A stretch of DNA of 19,739 nt from an uncultured Anaerostipes sp. (GTDB lineage: Bacteria; Bacillota; Clostridia; Lachnospirales; Lachnospiraceae), in the NCBI GenBank assembly GCA_900756035.1, contig CAAEIR010000210.1:1-19739 (forward strand). Reading direction: 5' to 3'. Position numbers and translations under genes: made by a program. Positions 7,701 to 13,058 of this stretch are shown here, one piece after another. Each line of letters opens with the position of its first letter. Positions within the stretch are counted from its first letter, which is position 1. Below the pieces are notes generated by a model. That model worked only from the letters and a program-made list of their open reading frames with translations, searched no databases and had not been told where the DNA came from.

Positions 7701-7893
7701 ATTTGAAGTGACAGATCATATTACATTTTCTTATGAGGGAAGTGAAAAAGCAGCAAATGTTATTAAAGAAAATGAATCTGCCATTGCAGGAGATGTTCTT
7801 GCAGATGAGATCAAAGGCGGAGAACTTTGTGGTTATACAAAGGAATGGAATATTAATGGCGAAAAAGTAACATTTGGTGTTGAAAAACGATAA
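4735..7893 (+). CDS. ileS: Isoleucyl-tRNA synthetase
   Basis: Class Ia synthetase that charges tRNA(Ile) with isoleucine and edits valine. HIGH is at residues 55-58 (KPHIGHVL) and KMSKS at 604-608, both canonical. GWDTHGLPVELEVEK follows the catalytic core start. The editing domain lies between the cysteine pairs C182/C185 (CPRCG) and C402/C405 (CWRCD). A likely zinc site is C474/C477 with C514/C517. After KMSKS come the alpha-helical anticodon-binding domain (MSNWYVRRCRDRFW) and a long C-terminal part. The length of 1052 residues fits the longer, eukaryote-like IleS2 class rather than the roughly 920-940 residue IleS1 class; IleS2 enzymes tend to be less sensitive to mupirocin. The start has AAGGAG at 4721-4726, eight bases upstream. 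Expression is controlled by the T-box leader, and a terminator follows at 7921. Confidence 0.97.
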   Translation: MYKKVSSDLNFVDREKETVKFWKENQIFEKSIEERKDDPTYTFYDGPPTANGKPHIGHVLTRVIKDMIPRYQTMKGHKIIRKAGWDTHGLPVELEVEKLLGLDGKEQIEEYGMEPFIKKCKESVWKYKGMWEDFSNTVGFWADMDDPYVTYDNNFIESVWWALKQIWDKGLLYKGFKIVPYCPRCGTPLSAQEVAQGYKDVKERSAIVRFKVVDEDAYFLAWTTTPWTLPSNIGLCVNPEETYAKVKAADGYVYYMAEALLDTVLGKLAEEETETPAYEVLETYKGKDLEYKAYEPLYDCAAKVAEKQHKKAFYVTCDGYVTLTDGTGIVHIAPAFGEDDASVGRKYDMPFVQLVDESGNMSPETPFAGLFVKKADPEVLKDLDNRGLLYDAPKFEHSYPHCWRCDTPLIYYARESWFIKMTDVKDQLIANNNTVNWIPENIGKGRFGDWLENVQDWGISRNRYWGTPLNIWECEDCGHQHSIGSIEELKSMSDNCPDDIELHRPYIDQVTVKCPHCGKPMHRVEEVIDCWFDSGSMPFAQWHYPFENKEIFEDNFPANFISEAVDQTRGWFYSLMAISTLLFDKAPYKNVVVLGHVQDENGQKMSKSKGNAVDPFEALEEHGADAIRWYFYTNSAPWLPNRFHDKAVTEGQRKFMGTLWNTYAFYVLYAEIDQFDPTKHELDYNKLSVMDKWLLSKMNTMVKAVDEHLGAYRIPEAARALQEFVDDMSNWYVRRCRDRFWAKGMEQDKINAYMSLYTALVTVCKAAAPMIPFMTEEIYQNLVKSVDASAPESIHLCDFPVYCEEQVDEKLESDMDMVLKIVVLGRACRNSAAIKNRQPIGQMYVKAEADLPEYDQEIILDELNVKNLTFTDDVSGFTTYNFKPQLKTVGPKYGKLVGGIRNYLAGVDGNAAKSELDGKGVLSFAIDGTPVELTEEDLLIEMVKQEGFVTEADNGVTVVLDTNLTPELLEEGFVREIVSKIQSMRKEAGFEVTDHITFSYEGSEKAANVIKENESAIAGDVLADEIKGGELCGYTKEWNINGEKVTFGVEKR

Positions 7894-7920
7894 AAGAGTC
7901 ATAGAATTTTCTATAAAAAG

Positions 7921-7968
7921 ATGCGCAGAATATGCCTTGAGTGTATTCTGTGCATTTCATTTATTTTA
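7921..7968 (+). terminator. Rho-independent terminator after ileS
   Basis: ATGCGCAGAATA (7921-7932) pairs with TATTCTGTGCAT (7944-7955), with a single G-U pair, followed by the T-rich stretch TTCATTTATTTTA. Confidence 0.85.
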
Positions 7969-7990
7969 TGGGATGAAACAGCATTAGAAA

Positions 7991-8044
7991 TTGTGATAAA
8001 GTGCAGTATGAGTTAAAATAAAAGAATAGAGAAGAGAAGGAGGG
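7991..8044 (+). promoter_or_regulatory. Promoter and ribosome binding site of the pyruvate kinase-like gene
   Basis: TTGTGA (7991-7996) and TAAAAT (8014-8019) are 17 bp apart. AAGGAGGG (8037-8044) lies five bases before the ATG at 8050. Confidence 0.6.
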
Positions 8045-8049
8045 AAACT

Positions 8050-9060
8050 ATGGAATATTACGGAACATTAGGGCCTGCATGCTGTAAGACGGAAATATTA
8101 AAAGAGATGCTGGAAAATGGCATGACAGGAATTCGGCTGAATTTGTCACACAAATCTTTAAAGGAGAGTGAGGCATGGATTCAAAATTATTTTTCGGCAG
8201 CTGATACAATGCAGTGTTCACCGGGGTTTATGATTGATCTTATGGGGCCGGAACTGAGGATCGGTCAGCTGGAAGAGGATATAGAACTTTGTATCGGGGA
8301 AAAAATTGTTCTTGGTGAAGAGGGAATTCCGGTTCCGAAAGAGATTTTTTTGCAGTTGACGTCCGGACAAATGGTTTTATTGGATGACGGGAAAATCCAA
8401 ATTAAGGCGAGGGAGAAGGTTTCGGAAGAAGTCTGGATGTTTGAGATTGTTCGCGGTGGAACTTTGACATCTAAAAAAAGCATCGCATTGCCCGGGTGTC
8501 AGGTGGAATCTCCGACGCTTACAAAACAGGATATTGCCAATTTGATGCAGGCGAAAGAGTATGGAGTAACTGATGTTATGCTGCCGTTTGTGCGTGGAAA
8601 GAAAGACTTAATTTGCCTTCGGGAAGTCCTGAATGAATATGATTGCAGCAATATTCGGATTTTTGCAAAAATAGAAAATTTAGATGGAATCAGACACCTG
8701 GAAGAACTTCTTGATTACTGTGATTATATTGTAATTGCCAGAGGGGATCTGGGGAATGCAATTCCGCTTCCGAAACTGCCATGTGCACAGGATTATATTG
8801 CGGATATATGCAGAAAGAATAAGAAAAAATTTCTCGTAGTGACCCAGATGTTAAACTCTATGATACAGAATCCGTTTCCGACCAGAGCAGAGGTCAGCGA
8901 TATATATCAGGCGATAAAACAAGGAGCATCTGCCGTTATGCTGACGGGTGAAACCGCACAGGGTAAATACCCGGCAGAGGCAATGAAAACTCTATGGGAA
9001 ACAGGAAAAGCGGCAGAGGAATACTTGAATCGATACAAGAAATCCCCGGCCGCTGTCTAA
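8050..9060 (+). CDS. Short pyruvate kinase lacking the C-terminal domain
   Basis: Predicted to transfer phosphate from phosphoenolpyruvate to ADP, or to act on a related enolpyruvate. At 336 residues it is far shorter than the usual 470 or more. It begins almost at the YGTLGPA strand and ends about 30 residues after GETA. The barrel residues are present: Arg29, Asn31, Ser33 (RLNLSHKS), Asp62 and Glu68 (DLMGPELR), Lys207 and Glu209 (AKIEN), Asp233 (ARGDLG), Thr265 (TQML), and GETAQGKYP at 300-308. The B-domain cap between about 70 and 150 is slightly shortened but keeps DDG at 112-114. The C-terminal effector-binding and tetramer domain is absent. The Lys of the common DTKGPE motif is Met65 here. 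The active site therefore looks usable, but allosteric control should be lost. It has its own promoter and converges with the HAD genes 26 bases away. It may be a paralog of a full-length enzyme elsewhere. Confidence 0.83.
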   Translation: MEYYGTLGPACCKTEILKEMLENGMTGIRLNLSHKSLKESEAWIQNYFSAADTMQCSPGFMIDLMGPELRIGQLEEDIELCIGEKIVLGEEGIPVPKEIFLQLTSGQMVLLDDGKIQIKAREKVSEEVWMFEIVRGGTLTSKKSIALPGCQVESPTLTKQDIANLMQAKEYGVTDVMLPFVRGKKDLICLREVLNEYDCSNIRIFAKIENLDGIRHLEELLDYCDYIVIARGDLGNAIPLPKLPCAQDYIADICRKNKKKFLVVTQMLNSMIQNPFPTRAEVSDIYQAIKQGASAVMLTGETAQGKYPAEAMKTLWETGKAAEEYLNRYKKSPAAV

Positions 9061-9086
9061 CGCAGTCTTTTGCAAAGGCGCAGAAG

Positions 9087-9968
9087 CTACAGTTTAAAGT
9101 TTTCCCGGTCAGTGAGTATACAGTTGATGATATATGCAATACCGTCTCGTGTATTAGCACGTGTCTGATAAACACAAATATTACGGATTGCATCGGAAGC
9201 ATTTTCCATTGCAACAGAATGAATACCTGGGATGGAAAGCATTGAATAATCATTTTCACTATCGCCGATGGCAACCATTTCTTCCGGAGTGTAGCCAAAC
9301 TGTTCGGCATACTGTAAAAGCGCAATTCCTTTCTGCGCATCCACAGATGTAATTTCAATATCTGTAGGCACTGTGGAAACAACAGCCAGTCCCGGGATTT
9401 TTTCTAACTCGAAACGGAGCTCTTTTAGTTTCTCTACTTCCGTAGAATTTGATGTTATCTTCAGAATCCGATGGTCACTTGCCAGAAGAGCATCTTCGCC
9501 ATCAACAAAAATAACATCATCAATAAGGGTTCGAAATTCTTTTTCTGTATATTTAAAATCAGGATGATTGACCTGAATTGCAGGAACAAGGATTTCATGT
9601 GTGTATTTTTCACGTTCTTTTGTCGGCAGCAGAGAAATACGGCCGTCTTTTGTAAAAATTGATGGAACCATACCGAATTGACGGAAGGTGTCAAAGATCT
9701 TCTGCACAGTTTCCTTTGAAATTGTGTGTTCAAATAGCAGTTGGCCAGATTTATCAAATCCACAGGAACCATTACTGCAAATCATATCACACTGAAGACC
9801 GGCTTCTTTCAAAATGCCTACGACGTTTGGATATTCGCGGCCGGTATTGATGATGAATTTAATACCATTCTCCTGAAGCTTTCGAATTGCATCAATATTT
9901 ACCTGTGTAATTTTGCGATAACTGTCAAGCAGTGTTCCATCCATATCTGATGAAATTAAACGTATCAT
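9087..9968 (-). CDS. Cof-type HAD family phosphatase (copy 1)
   Basis: Soluble haloacid-dehalogenase phosphatase of the Cof/YbiV (IIB cap) group, whose members hydrolyse sugar phosphates, nucleotides or cofactor phosphates. The start is the internal ATG at 9968, giving MIRLISSDMDGT (293 residues), because AAAGGAGGTT at 9987-9978 (reverse strand) sits nine bases upstream. An upstream ATG at 10001 would place that site inside the gene. Motif I is D8-M-D10-G-T, motif II Thr42 in NTGRE, motif III Lys213 in DAQKG, and motif IV GDSEND at 235-240. The C2 cap lies between about residues 85 and 200. It is the last of three tandem same-strand paralogs, 58 bases after copy 2, and copies 1 and 2 keep all four motifs at identical residue numbers. 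The physiological substrate cannot be told. There is no clear terminator before the convergent pyruvate kinase-like gene. Confidence 0.9.
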   Translation of the reverse strand: MIRLISSDMDGTLLDSYRKITQVNIDAIRKLQENGIKFIINTGREYPNVVGILKEAGLQCDMICSNGSCGFDKSGQLLFEHTISKETVQKIFDTFRQFGMVPSIFTKDGRISLLPTKEREKYTHEILVPAIQVNHPDFKYTEKEFRTLIDDVIFVDGEDALLASDHRILKITSNSTEVEKLKELRFELEKIPGLAVVSTVPTDIEITSVDAQKGIALLQYAEQFGYTPEEMVAIGDSENDYSMLSIPGIHSVAMENASDAIRNICVYQTRANTRDGIAYIINCILTDRENFKL

Positions 9969-10026
9969 ATTATAAATAACCTCCTTTAGGACTACGGTCA
10001 TATTTGCCGTATAAACAAGTCTGTAT

Positions 10027-10956
10027 TTATAGTATCATACTTTCAAAGGGAACATCAATAAAAAGTGGATGATGTTTTGTTTCATAAAAGGAACGTTCAT
10101 AAAGAATGTTTTCCATTAGTGCTGCGACGCCGTCCTGGTCGTTAGACGGAGCAATCGCAGAACAGATTCTCTGAATTGCTTCAGGGGCATTTGCCATTGC
10201 AGCAGTTATTCCGAGATCCAGAGAAAGCATAGATCGGTCATTTTCACTATCACCCACAGCCAGAATCTCAGACGGGAGTATAGACCGTGTCTGAGCATAT
10301 TGAAGCAAGGCATAACCCTTCTGAGCTCTGACGTGTGTGACTTCTATGTTTGTCGGGGCAGTGGAAGTGATATGAAGATTGGTTAAGTGTTCGATTTCTT
10401 TTTTGAGGTATTCTATTTTAGTCGGATCGATAAAAGTAGTAGAAATCTTATAAATAGGGGTTTCACTGCCCAGGAGACTGTCCATATCTGCAAAGTAGCG
10501 GACACGGGAAGTCATATCATCAAAATCCTCCTGGGTTTTAAAATAAACTTTGTTTTCAAGCTTTGCCGCAGGAAGGACGTGGTGATTGTAATAAGAGAGC
10601 AAATGCGCAGGATCAGAAATGGAAGATTTTCCATAATCTGTTGAAATATCCGCAAAGACATTGTGTGATTCAAAAATCTGAAGGATTGCCCGGGCAATGC
10701 TTTTTGGAATCGGTGTTACATGATAAGGGTTTCCGAATTGATCGTAGGTACAGGCACCTCCGTAACAAATCATGTCGCAGCAGACAGATGCCGCATCAAG
10801 TTCCCTTTTTGCACTGTGGTATTCACGACCGGTGTTCACAATAAACTCAATACCGCTTTTTTGAATTTTTTGAATAATGTTTGCAGTATGTTTGGTAATA
10901 TATCCGGCACTGTTTAATAAAGTTCCATCCATATCAGATGCAATTAAGCGTATCAT
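10027..10956 (-). CDS. Cof-type HAD family phosphatase (copy 2)
   Basis: Second of three tandem HAD IIB phosphatases, 309 residues. Motif I is D8-M-D10-G-T, motif II Thr42 in NTGRE, motif III Lys213 in RAQKG, and motif IV GDSEND at 235-240, matching copy 1 position for position. The ends differ: this copy has a C-terminal tail of about 20 residues (from about KHHPLFID) that copy 1 lacks. An AAAGGAGGG site precedes the ATG on the reverse strand (within 10964-10976). The 182-base gap to copy 3 holds that gene's terminator and a GC-rich hairpin next to this ribosome binding site, so this copy may have its own promoter, although I could not pick a convincing one. The natural substrate is unknown; family members usually act on small phosphorylated metabolites. 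Confidence 0.9.
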   Translation of the reverse strand: MIRLIASDMDGTLLNSAGYITKHTANIIQKIQKSGIEFIVNTGREYHSAKRELDAASVCCDMICYGGACTYDQFGNPYHVTPIPKSIARAILQIFESHNVFADISTDYGKSSISDPAHLLSYYNHHVLPAAKLENKVYFKTQEDFDDMTSRVRYFADMDSLLGSETPIYKISTTFIDPTKIEYLKKEIEHLTNLHITSTAPTNIEVTHVRAQKGYALLQYAQTRSILPSEILAVGDSENDRSMLSLDLGITAAMANAPEAIQRICSAIAPSNDQDGVAALMENILYERSFYETKHHPLFIDVPFESMIL

Positions 10957-10980
10957 AAGAAAACCCTCCTTTTATTTCCA

Positions 10981-11011
10981 CAAGCAGCGAGCCGGGCGGT
11001 TATGCTTGCGG
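10981..11011 (-). repeat. GC-rich hairpin upstream of HAD copy 2
   Basis: On the reverse strand CCGCAAGCA pairs with TGCTTGTGG (eight of nine) around a GC-rich loop, ending a few bases before the AAAGGAGGG site of copy 2. It could affect translation or mark a leader structure. No U-run follows. Confidence 0.35.
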
Positions 11012-11084
11012 GAATGTCTTTATCTTGAATGTAAGAATAGCTTAGCATCCAAATAAAAAGTTTCTATGAGGGTTATGTTAAAGA

Positions 11085-11123
11085 ATAGTTAACAAAGAAA
11101 AGCGGATATTTGCAATCTGCTTT
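11085..11123 (-). terminator. Terminator after HAD copy 3
   Basis: On the reverse strand AAAGCAGAT pairs with ATCCGCTTT (one G-U) around TGCAAAT, followed by TCTTTGTT. It lies just past the stop of copy 3 and would limit read-through into copy 2. Confidence 0.6.
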
Positions 11124-11138
11124 GTTGTCTGTATGGGT

Positions 11139-12023
11139 TTAAATACGTTCCGGCATATTTCTGGATAAAACCTGTTCCAGAACAAGCGCCGCCCCATCTT
11201 CGGTGTTTGAAGCTGTGTGGTGCAGACAGATTTCCTGAATCACAGGGTCTGCATTGCCCATTGCGACGCTTTCTACATAGGGAAGTGCCAGCATAGAGTA
11301 ATCATTCTCACTATCTCCGATGACCAAAGTCTCTTTCAATGAAAGTTGGTGTGACTCGGCATAATATTTTAATGCGGCACCTTTTAAAGCTTCTGCCGCC
11401 GTAACATCAATCCGGCAGCCGTCAAAATTTGATACGACAAATTCCGGAACCTGACATTGAAGTTCCTGCGCCAGATTTGAGAGCTTTTCGCTGTCTTTGG
11501 ATCGGGAAGAAATTTTGATAATTTCAGAATGTTCCTCAAAAAGCTGCTTCCCGGTATCATAAAACTGTGTCTGAGAAATACGGCGCTGAATCCATTCAGA
11601 AACAGATAAGGTTGAAAGTTCTTCTTGAGTAAGGAAAGGAGCTGCTTCTTTTTCTAAATAGTTAGTGTAGCCCTCTTTAGTACCGAGTACACATAGTCCT
11701 TTGGTGCTGTGAATCTCATAAAATGTACGGTGCTTTCCGAACAGGCGAAGCATTTCAGGAACGGTTTTAAGCGGTAAATAGGCTGCATGGTATTTTTCCC
11801 CGTTTGATCGGAAGATGCACGCTCCGCCGAAACAGGCGATATCACAGTGGATATCTGCACGATCAAGTACATTGCGGGCTTCCAGATAATCCAGCTCTGT
11901 ATTAATCAGAAGACGGATTTTGTTTTCCTGGACGCGCCGAATTGCCGCGATAGTTCGCTTGGAGAGCTGTCTCTTTTCATTTAGTAACGTTCCGTCTAAA
12001 TCTGAAACGATGAATTGGATCAT
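11139..12023 (-). CDS. Cof-type HAD family phosphatase (copy 3, divergent)
   Basis: Third tandem HAD IIB protein, 294 residues. Motif I is D8-L-D10-G-T, motif III Lys214 (EALKG), and motif IV GDSEND at 236-241. In motif II the usual TGRE of the two neighbours is TELD (Thr42-Glu43-Leu44-Asp45), so the motif Thr is kept while the following Gly-Arg is lost. The cap region is also the most different of the three. It should still have the core phosphatase residues, but substrate or rate may have changed. A good site (AAGGAGGA on the reverse strand, near 12033-12040) precedes the ATG. It is first in the HAD series and divergent from the exonuclease operon, with about 217 bases between the two starts. 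The terminator after it suggests separate transcription from copies 2 and 1. Confidence 0.87.
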   Translation of the reverse strand: MIQFIVSDLDGTLLNEKRQLSKRTIAAIRRVQENKIRLLINTELDYLEARNVLDRADIHCDIACFGGACIFRSNGEKYHAAYLPLKTVPEMLRLFGKHRTFYEIHSTKGLCVLGTKEGYTNYLEKEAAPFLTQEELSTLSVSEWIQRRISQTQFYDTGKQLFEEHSEIIKISSRSKDSEKLSNLAQELQCQVPEFVVSNFDGCRIDVTAAEALKGAALKYYAESHQLSLKETLVIGDSENDYSMLALPYVESVAMGNADPVIQEICLHHTASNTEDGAALVLEQVLSRNMPERI

Positions 12024-12113
12024 TGGGTTGTCCTCCTTGTGTATAAATCTTTGGTCTTGGTTTCATATCGTTATCGTATCATAAAAGGAGCAGAAAATAT
12101 AGGAAAAACTCTC

Positions 12114-12142
12114 TTGAGCGTACAATGGGCATTGTGTATAAT
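12114..12142 (+). promoter_or_regulatory. Strong promoter of the exonuclease operon with spacer palindrome
   Basis: TTGAGC (12114-12119) and a perfect TATAAT (12137-12142) are 17 bp apart. The spacer holds ACAATG-GG-CATTGT (12122-12135), a perfect 6-2-6 inverted repeat, which is a good repressor site candidate. A second dyad, ACAGATA-agaaa-TATCTGT (12153-12171), lies at the expected transcript start. Confidence 0.75.
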
Positions 12143-12188
12143 AGGTAGATAAACAGATAAGAAATATCTGTATAGCAAGGAGACCCAA

Positions 12189-12230
12189 ATGTGCGGAGTG
12201 TGCACTGCAATCCGTCTGCCCATCTTGTGA
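12189..12230 (+). CDS. Putative 13-residue leader peptide upstream of the exonuclease gene
   Basis: A short ORF, ATG at 12189 to TGA at 12228-12230, reads MCGVCTAIRLPIL. It has AAGGAG at 12177-12182, six bases before the ATG, which is a better-looking site than the one serving the exonuclease gene. The stop codon lies in the GTGAGG stretch that must act as the next gene's ribosome binding site, which suggests translational coupling. I do not recognise the peptide. It has two cysteines in a CxxC spacing but no run of one amino acid such as classic attenuators show. It could also be a chance ORF in the 5' UTR. Confidence 0.45.
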   Translation: MCGVCTAIRLPIL

Positions 12231-12240
12231 GGTTTAACAA

Positions 12241-12948
12241 ATGAGAGAATATGTTGCATTTGATCTGGAAACAACAGGATTATCACCGGAACAGGATCAG
12301 ATTATTGAGATTGGTGCTGTGAAAATCAGAGATTCCAGAATTATAGGAAAATATAATTGTATTTTGCATCCGGAGGTTCCGGTCAGTGATTTTATTATTA
12401 ATTTGACAGGAATCAGCCGGGAGATGCTAAAGCATGGAATTCCGTTAAAAGAAGGAGTGGAAGGGTTTTTGGATTTTTGTGACTCTTTTCCTGTGCTCGG
12501 GCATAATATTAAATTTGATTATAGTTTTATGAAGATTGCAGCAAATTCCTTTTCTCATCCATTTGAAAAAGACGGAGTGGATACACTGACAGCAGCAAGG
12601 AAACTTCTTAGAGGTCTTCCAAACAAGAAACTTGAGACATTATGCGCTCATTATGATTACATAAACCAGGCTGCGCACCGGGCTTATGACGATGCTTTGG
12701 CAACAGCGGTGGTTTTTGAACAAATGAAAAAAGAATTTCCGGAAGAGCGGGACGCATTTTTGCCAAGGCAGCTTCAATATCGGGTGAGAAAAGAGCGGCC
12801 AATTACAGAAAAACAAAAACGTTACTTGAAGGAATTGATGAAATATCATACAATAGAGGATAACGTAAATGTTGATATGATGACTCAGAGTGAGGCATCG
12901 AAGAAGATTGATAGTATTATATTGAATTATGGAGTGATGAAGAAATGA
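12241..12948 (+). CDS. DnaQ-like DEDDh 3'-5' exonuclease with C-terminal extension
   Basis: Predicted 3'-5' exonuclease of the DNA polymerase III epsilon superfamily, 235 residues, acting on DNA or RNA ends in the cytoplasm. Exo I is FDLETTG with Asp8 and Glu10, Exo II is GHNIKFDYSF with Asp93, and Exo III is HRAYDDA with His146 and Asp151, so the DEDDh set is complete. It is not the main replicative PolC exonuclease, being a stand-alone domain. After about residue 185 a separate segment, ITEKQKRYLKELMKYH then TQSEASKKIDSII, resembles the short 'TxKQ...L...AS..ID' tail found in DUF3072-like proteins; this is a visual match only. Transcription comes from the promoter at 12114, and a 13-codon leader ORF precedes it. 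The stop overlaps the next small ORF (ATGA). The usual annotation is '3'-5' exonuclease' or 'polymerase III epsilon-like', and a repair or RNA-trimming role cannot be settled. Confidence 0.9.
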   Translation: MREYVAFDLETTGLSPEQDQIIEIGAVKIRDSRIIGKYNCILHPEVPVSDFIINLTGISREMLKHGIPLKEGVEGFLDFCDSFPVLGHNIKFDYSFMKIAANSFSHPFEKDGVDTLTAARKLLRGLPNKKLETLCAHYDYINQAAHRAYDDALATAVVFEQMKKEFPEERDAFLPRQLQYRVRKERPITEKQKRYLKELMKYHTIEDNVNVDMMTQSEASKKIDSIILNYGVMKK

Positions 12949-13037
12949 AAAAACGCAAAATGTTTGTAACAATTATGGCAATCGTTTTAATTGTAGTGAT
13001 GATTGGCACAACAGTGGTAGGATCGTTGATGATGTAG
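12945..13037 (+). CDS. 30-residue single-span membrane peptide
   Basis: A tiny gene whose ATG overlaps the exonuclease stop (ATGA at 12945-12948) and which ends with TAG at 13035-13037. It starts MKKRKMF and continues as an unbroken hydrophobic stretch (VTIMAIVLIVVMIGTTVVG) to a short SLMM end, i.e. a positively charged N-terminus plus one membrane helix. The overlap with the gene before and the 21-base gap to the VanW gene argue that it is translated within the operon. Size and layout resemble Prli42-type stressosome peptides and other short Firmicute membrane proteins (DUF4044-like), but I cannot assign a family from residues alone. A GGAGTGATGAAG stretch (12931-12942) upstream gives a weak ribosome binding site, so translational coupling is likely. 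Confidence 0.65.
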   Translation: MKKRKMFVTIMAIVLIVVMIGTTVVGSLMM

Positions 13038-13058
13038 CAGTTGAGGAGATGGACTTTA

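Noticed and set aside
9969..10001. Upstream ATG that would lengthen HAD copy 1 by 11 residues
   Set aside because: The AAAGGAGGTT ribosome binding site lies inside that extension, and the paralogs begin at MIRL/MIQF.
13041..13058. In-frame TTG start for the VanW protein
   Set aside because: It would place the GAGGAG site within the gene; the ATG at 13059 gives a normal signal-anchor start MKKK.
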